Part shown: one piece after another, positions 60,570-64,000 of the stretch | Layout of the letters: every line of letters begins with the position of its first letter | Numbering within the stretch: position 1 is the first letter of the stretch | NCBI GenBank assembly: GCA_963783835.1 | Contig: CAWAOX010000013.1 | Span: 186,001 to 250,000 of the forward strand | Length of the DNA stretch: 64,000 nucleotides | From: CAIQPS01 sp963783835 | GTDB lineage: Bacteria > Actinomycetota > Thermoleophilia > RBG-16-64-13 | Direction of reading: 5' to 3' | Notes under the pieces: model-generated | Seen by the model: the letters and a program-made list of their open reading frames with translations, nothing else | Told to the model about the DNA's origin: nothing | The model's database searches: none | Program-made: the position numbers and the translations under genes

Positions 60570-62933
60570 GTGGCAATCAAGACATATAGGGATGGTACCC
60601 CCTTCACCGGCGTCATCGGACGCACTACCGAGGAGTCGTCGCCGGCTTGGCCGGAGCCACCGCGCCCGCCGGAGGGCGCGCCCAACGTGCTCTTCTTCGT
60701 GCTGGACGACGTAGGCTACGGGCAGCTGTCGTGCTTCGGCGGGCTGGTGGAGACGCCCGTCATCGACAGCCTGGCCGCCAACGGCCTGCGTTACACCAAC
60801 ATGCACACCACGGCGCTCTGCTCGCCCTCGCGCGGCTGCATCCTCACCGGGCGCAATCACCACTCCATCGGGCTGGCTTCCATCACCGAGACCTCCACCG
60901 GCTACCCCGGCTACAACGGCATCCTGCCCTTCGACAAGGGCATGCTCAGTGAGATGCTGGCGCCCAAGGGCTACAACACCTTCTGCGTCGGCAAATGGCA
61001 CCTCACGCCCCCCGAGCACATGACGCCGGCCGGGCCCTACGACCGCTGGCCCCTGGGCCGCGGTTTTGAGCGCTACTACGGTTTCATGGGCGGCGAGACC
61101 AACCAGTGGTATCCGGAACTCACCTACGACAACCATGAAGTCGAGCAGCCCAAGTCGCCGGCGGAGGGCTACCACCTGAGCATCGACCTGGCCGATAAGG
61201 CCATCGAGTTCATCCAGGACGCACACGTCAATGCACCGCACAAGCCGTTCTTCCTCTACTACGCCACCGGTGCAGGGCATGCGCCGCACCACGTGCCCAA
61301 GGAGTGGGCGGACAGGTACAAGGGCAAGTTCGACATGGGCTGGGACAAATACCGCGAGGTCGTCCACCAGCGCCAGCTCGACATGGGCATCATCCCGACG
61401 GGCACCGAACTGTCGGCGCACGACCCCGACGTGCCGGCTTGGGACACGCTGCCGGCCGACGCCCGGCGGCTCTTTGCCCGCATGATGGAGGTCTACGCCG
61501 GCTTCATGACCTTCACCGACTATCACTTCGGGCGGATCCTGGAGTTTCTGAAGGAGATCGGCGAGCTGGACAACACGCTGATCATGCTCGTCTCCGACAA
61601 CGGCGCCAGCTCCGAGGGCGGACCGGTCGGTTCGCTCAACGAGATGTTCTTCTTCAACAATGCCAAGGAAACCCTGGAAGACAACCTCGCGATGATCGAC
61701 AAGCTGGGCGGCGTGGAGACTCTCAACCACTATGCCTGGGGCTGGACCAACGCGGGCAATACGCCCTTCCGCCGCTGGAAGCGCGAGACCTACCGCGGCG
61801 GCACCACCGACCCCTGCATCGTGTCATGGCCCAAGGGCATCGAAGCTCGCGGCGAGATACGGATGCAGTATGGGCACATCATCGACTTTGTCCCGACGGT
61901 CTTGGAAGCACTCGGCACCGAGGCTCCGGAAAGCATCCGCGGCGTCGCCCAGGCTCCCATCGACGGGATCAGCTTCGCTCATACCTTTGGCGACGCTGCC
62001 GCCGTCAGCAATCACCACACCCAGTACTTCGAGATGTTCGGTCACCGCTCCATCTACCACGACGGCTGGCGGGCGGTCTGCCCGTGGCCGGGCCGGAGCT
62101 TCACCGAGGCTGCCACGAAGGGCCGCCAGTTCGGCTCTCCCATCCCCAACGAGGTGCTGGTGGACATCGAGACCCACGACTGGGAGCTTTACCGCGTGGA
62201 AGAGGACTACTCCGAGTGCCATAACCTAGCCGCGGAGCACCGCGACAAGCTAATCGAGATGATCGGCCGCTGGTGGGCTGAAGCGGGCAAGTACCAGGTG
62301 CTCCCCATTGACGGCGACGTCCGCAGCCGCCTGAGCGTTGAGCGGCCGACGATCGCCAAGCCAAGGAACAAGATCGTCTACTACCCGGGAGGGTCGTCTG
62401 TCCCCTTCGCCGCCTGTCCGAAGATCTACAACCGTCCCTGGAGTCTGACCGCCGACGTCGTGATCCCGAAGGGCGGGGCGGAGGGAGTGCTTCTGGCCCA
62501 GGGTGGCCGATCCGGTGGTTACTCCTTCTTCGTCAAGGACCAGAAGCTCTACTTCCTCTACAACTGGCTTGGCCGCGACAGGTTCTGGCTCAAGTCCGAC
62601 GCGGCGGTCCCGGAGGGTGAGGTCGAGCTGCGCTACGAGTTCGAGCCGACCGGCAAGCCCGACATCGCCAATGGGCTGGGAGTGCCGGCCCGAGGCCAGC
62701 TCTACATCGACCGCAAGCTTGTCGCCAGCATCGACATGCCCCACTCCATCCTGGTCATATTCGGGACGGAGGGCCTGACCTGCGGCTACGACGGGGGCGC
62801 TCCGGTGGCTGCGGAGGAGTACAGCGACGAGTTCCGCTTCACCGGGACCATCAAGCGGATCACATTGGATCTGTCCGGCGAGCTGATCCCCGATGCGGAA
62901 GCCGATATGAAGATCGCCATGGCGCGGCAATAG
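60570..62933 (+). CDS. Large arylsulfatase (formylglycine-dependent, Cys type)
   Basis: GTG 60570, five bases after AAAAGGAG, gives 787 residues. PNVLFFVLDDVGYGQLSCFG provides the metal Asp pair, and LCSPSRGCILTGRNHH holds CSPSR, the formylglycine motif. GKWHLTPPEH and MLVSDNGASSEGG are further active-site segments. After about residue 560 a C-terminal beta domain of 200 residues (SLTADVVIPKGGAEGVLLAQGGRSGGYS and later) resembles a concanavalin-like sandwich. This layout matches large sulfatases from actinobacteria and proteobacteria. It is cytoplasmic by sequence, and its substrate is not known. It is preceded by the maturase gene. Confidence 0.95.
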   Translation: MAIKTYRDGTPFTGVIGRTTEESSPAWPEPPRPPEGAPNVLFFVLDDVGYGQLSCFGGLVETPVIDSLAANGLRYTNMHTTALCSPSRGCILTGRNHHSIGLASITETSTGYPGYNGILPFDKGMLSEMLAPKGYNTFCVGKWHLTPPEHMTPAGPYDRWPLGRGFERYYGFMGGETNQWYPELTYDNHEVEQPKSPAEGYHLSIDLADKAIEFIQDAHVNAPHKPFFLYYATGAGHAPHHVPKEWADRYKGKFDMGWDKYREVVHQRQLDMGIIPTGTELSAHDPDVPAWDTLPADARRLFARMMEVYAGFMTFTDYHFGRILEFLKEIGELDNTLIMLVSDNGASSEGGPVGSLNEMFFFNNAKETLEDNLAMIDKLGGVETLNHYAWGWTNAGNTPFRRWKRETYRGGTTDPCIVSWPKGIEARGEIRMQYGHIIDFVPTVLEALGTEAPESIRGVAQAPIDGISFAHTFGDAAAVSNHHTQYFEMFGHRSIYHDGWRAVCPWPGRSFTEAATKGRQFGSPIPNEVLVDIETHDWELYRVEEDYSECHNLAAEHRDKLIEMIGRWWAEAGKYQVLPIDGDVRSRLSVERPTIAKPRNKIVYYPGGSSVPFAACPKIYNRPWSLTADVVIPKGGAEGVLLAQGGRSGGYSFFVKDQKLYFLYNWLGRDRFWLKSDAAVPEGEVELRYEFEPTGKPDIANGLGVPARGQLYIDRKLVASIDMPHSILVIFGTEGLTCGYDGGAPVAAEEYSDEFRFTGTIKRITLDLSGELIPDAEADMKIAMARQ

Positions 62934-63115
62934 CGAGCCCAGAGGATCACGGAGCCTGAGAGGATTGCTCGAACGCGGCGACAGCCGCGGGCGCCGTAGG
63001 GAACATGTGACTCTAGGCGATAGGCTCCCTGGCGGGCTGCCGTGCGCGTGGTATTGCATGGTATAAGGTCTCTCTAAGCGCGCGGAATGACCAGACCAGC
63101 TGTGAGGGGGCTGCA

Positions 63116-64000
63116 GTGACCGGATATCTCGTCCTTGTCGGTCTCATAGCCTTGTACGCCCTGGTGGCCGCGAGGGTCGAACATCTCCTGGTGACCGGAC
63201 CCATCACGTTCGTGGTGATCGGTTTCCTGTTCGGTACGAGAGGCCTATCCGTAGTCGATCCGACCATCAGCTCTGAGATCGTGCGCGTGGTCACCGGGCT
63301 GACCCTGGCTCTCTTGCTCTTCTCGGATGCCTCGAGCATCAACCTTCGCGCCCTGCGGCGGGACGCTTCGCTCCTCCTGCTGCTTCTTTTTGTCGGTCTT
63401 CCGCTCGCGGTCGTTTTCGGCGCGCTTTCGGCCTGGCTTCTCCTGCCCACGCTCGGTCTGGCCACTTGTGCCCTGCTCGCCTCCATCCTCGCCCCGACCG
63501 ACCTCTCCCTTGGGCTGGCAATGTTCAGAAACCCGCGGGTGCCCGATAGGGTCCGCCGGGGAATCAATGTAGAGAGCGGGCTCAACGACGGCATAGCGAC
63601 TCCCATCGTGATGCTCTTCATCGGCATCGTGATCGCGGAGGCCGAACATACCGGGAGTCCCATCTTCAAGGCCATCGAGGAGATGGCCATCGGGGTGGGC
63701 GTCGGGATCGCCGTCGGCGCTATCGGCGGCTATCTGATGCGCCTATCCGCGAGCCGGAAGTGGTCCACCGGGGCATCGCGCCAATTCGCGGCCCTCTCGT
63801 TCGCGCTTCTAGCCTACGGCGGCGCCCTCGCCTTGGAGGGCAACGGGTTCATCGCGGCCTTCGTCGGCGGCATCACCTTCGGTGCTGTGAACCATCAGAT
63901 GGCGACCGAGACAGTCCGATACACGGAGAAGACGGGCGTTGTCCTCACCTTTGCCGTCTGGTTCATCTTCGGAGCAGCCGTCGCGCCGGTCCTGCTTGCC
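63116..64000 (+). CDS. Na+/H+ antiporter of the CPA1 (NhaP) type, N-terminal part
   Basis: GTG 63116, six bases after AGGGGG, opens a frame that stays open to the right edge (295 codons), so the C-terminus is missing. Helices show ITFVVIGFLFGTRGLS, GLTLALLLFSDASSINLRAL, LASILAPTDLSLGLAMF and VESGLNDGIATPIVMLFIG. The A-P-T-D and E-S-G-L-N-D-G-x-A-T-P segments hold the conserved ion-binding Asp residues of the CPA1/NhaP group. It exchanges Na+ or K+ for H+ across the membrane. The gap upstream (62934-63115) shows no other gene. Confidence 0.93.
   Translation, partial: MTGYLVLVGLIALYALVAARVEHLLVTGPITFVVIGFLFGTRGLSVVDPTISSEIVRVVTGLTLALLLFSDASSINLRALRRDASLLLLLLFVGLPLAVVFGALSAWLLLPTLGLATCALLASILAPTDLSLGLAMFRNPRVPDRVRRGINVESGLNDGIATPIVMLFIGIVIAEAEHTGSPIFKAIEEMAIGVGVGIAVGAIGGYLMRLSASRKWSTGASRQFAALSFALLAYGGALALEGNGFIAAFVGGITFGAVNHQMATETVRYTEKTGVVLTFAVWFIFGAAVAPVLLA

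Overview
The window is about 64 kb of GC-rich bacterial chromosome with some 70 densely packed genes, one tRNA, and no phage, insertion sequence or CRISPR array. Gene content points to a deep-branching, at least partly anaerobic actinobacterium. Actinobacterial signs are an LppM-like lipoprotein, a free PASTA-repeat protein, DUF6325- and DUF6504-like proteins and a PimB-like glycosyltransferase. Anaerobic signs are a four-subunit ferredoxin-dependent 2-oxoacid oxidoreductase, an anaerobic sulfatase maturase, other radical SAM enzymes and use of selenocysteine. The class cannot be fixed from this sequence.

Layout. 0-7 kb: end of an HD-GYP protein, an MFS transporter, a CTP-synthase-like protein with in-frame UGA at the nucleophile position, a PRC-barrel protein, an N-lobe-less pseudokinase, a secreted MsrA with in-frame UGA, and an arylsulfatase. 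7-15 kb: envelope and ribosome-maturation genes, a methyltransferase with in-frame UGA, a formamidase-family enzyme, and glnS with its tRNA-Gln. 15-24 kb: tatA, lipoproteins, a SPASM radical SAM protein and a glycolipid set (GT4, flippase-like protein, PlsY-like acyltransferase). 24-28 kb: a Vor-type 2-oxoacid oxidoreductase operon with a tandem ACT protein, and cysK. 28-43 kb: membrane proteins, GT2 and GT39 glycosyltransferases, an acyl-CoA ligase, mntP, an SDR/sterol-reductase fusion, a DUF169 protein and a six-PASTA protein. 43-48.6 kb: a DszB-like desulfinase/rhodanese/symporter operon facing a TetR gene, then a DUF6325/Gly-Pro-repeat/DUF6325 operon. 48.8-64 kb: sugar dehydrogenase, cyclase and CoA-disulfide-reductase operon, lipocalin, B12 radical SAM protein, transporters, a K+ channel, an anaerobic sulfatase maturase followed by a second sulfatase, and a truncated Na+/H+ antiporter.

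Main result. Three separate genes in the first 11 kb carry an in-frame TGA flanked on both sides by conserved protein sequence, and each TGA has a hairpin just downstream, as expected for bacterial selenocysteine insertion. Two are known selenoprotein types (MsrA and the CTP-synthase C-terminal-related family). The third is a class I methyltransferase with TGA in its conserved N-terminal motif, and is less expected. The second main candidate is the regulated operon of a DszB-type desulfinase that keeps the Cys/His/Arg catalytic set, a rhodanese and a BASS-type transporter. No selA, selB, selC or selD lies in the window, so Sec decoding is inferred. Three apparent single-base frameshifts (msrA, the CoA-disulfide reductase, one membrane protein tail) fall in GC-rich or homopolymer tracts and may be sequence errors.
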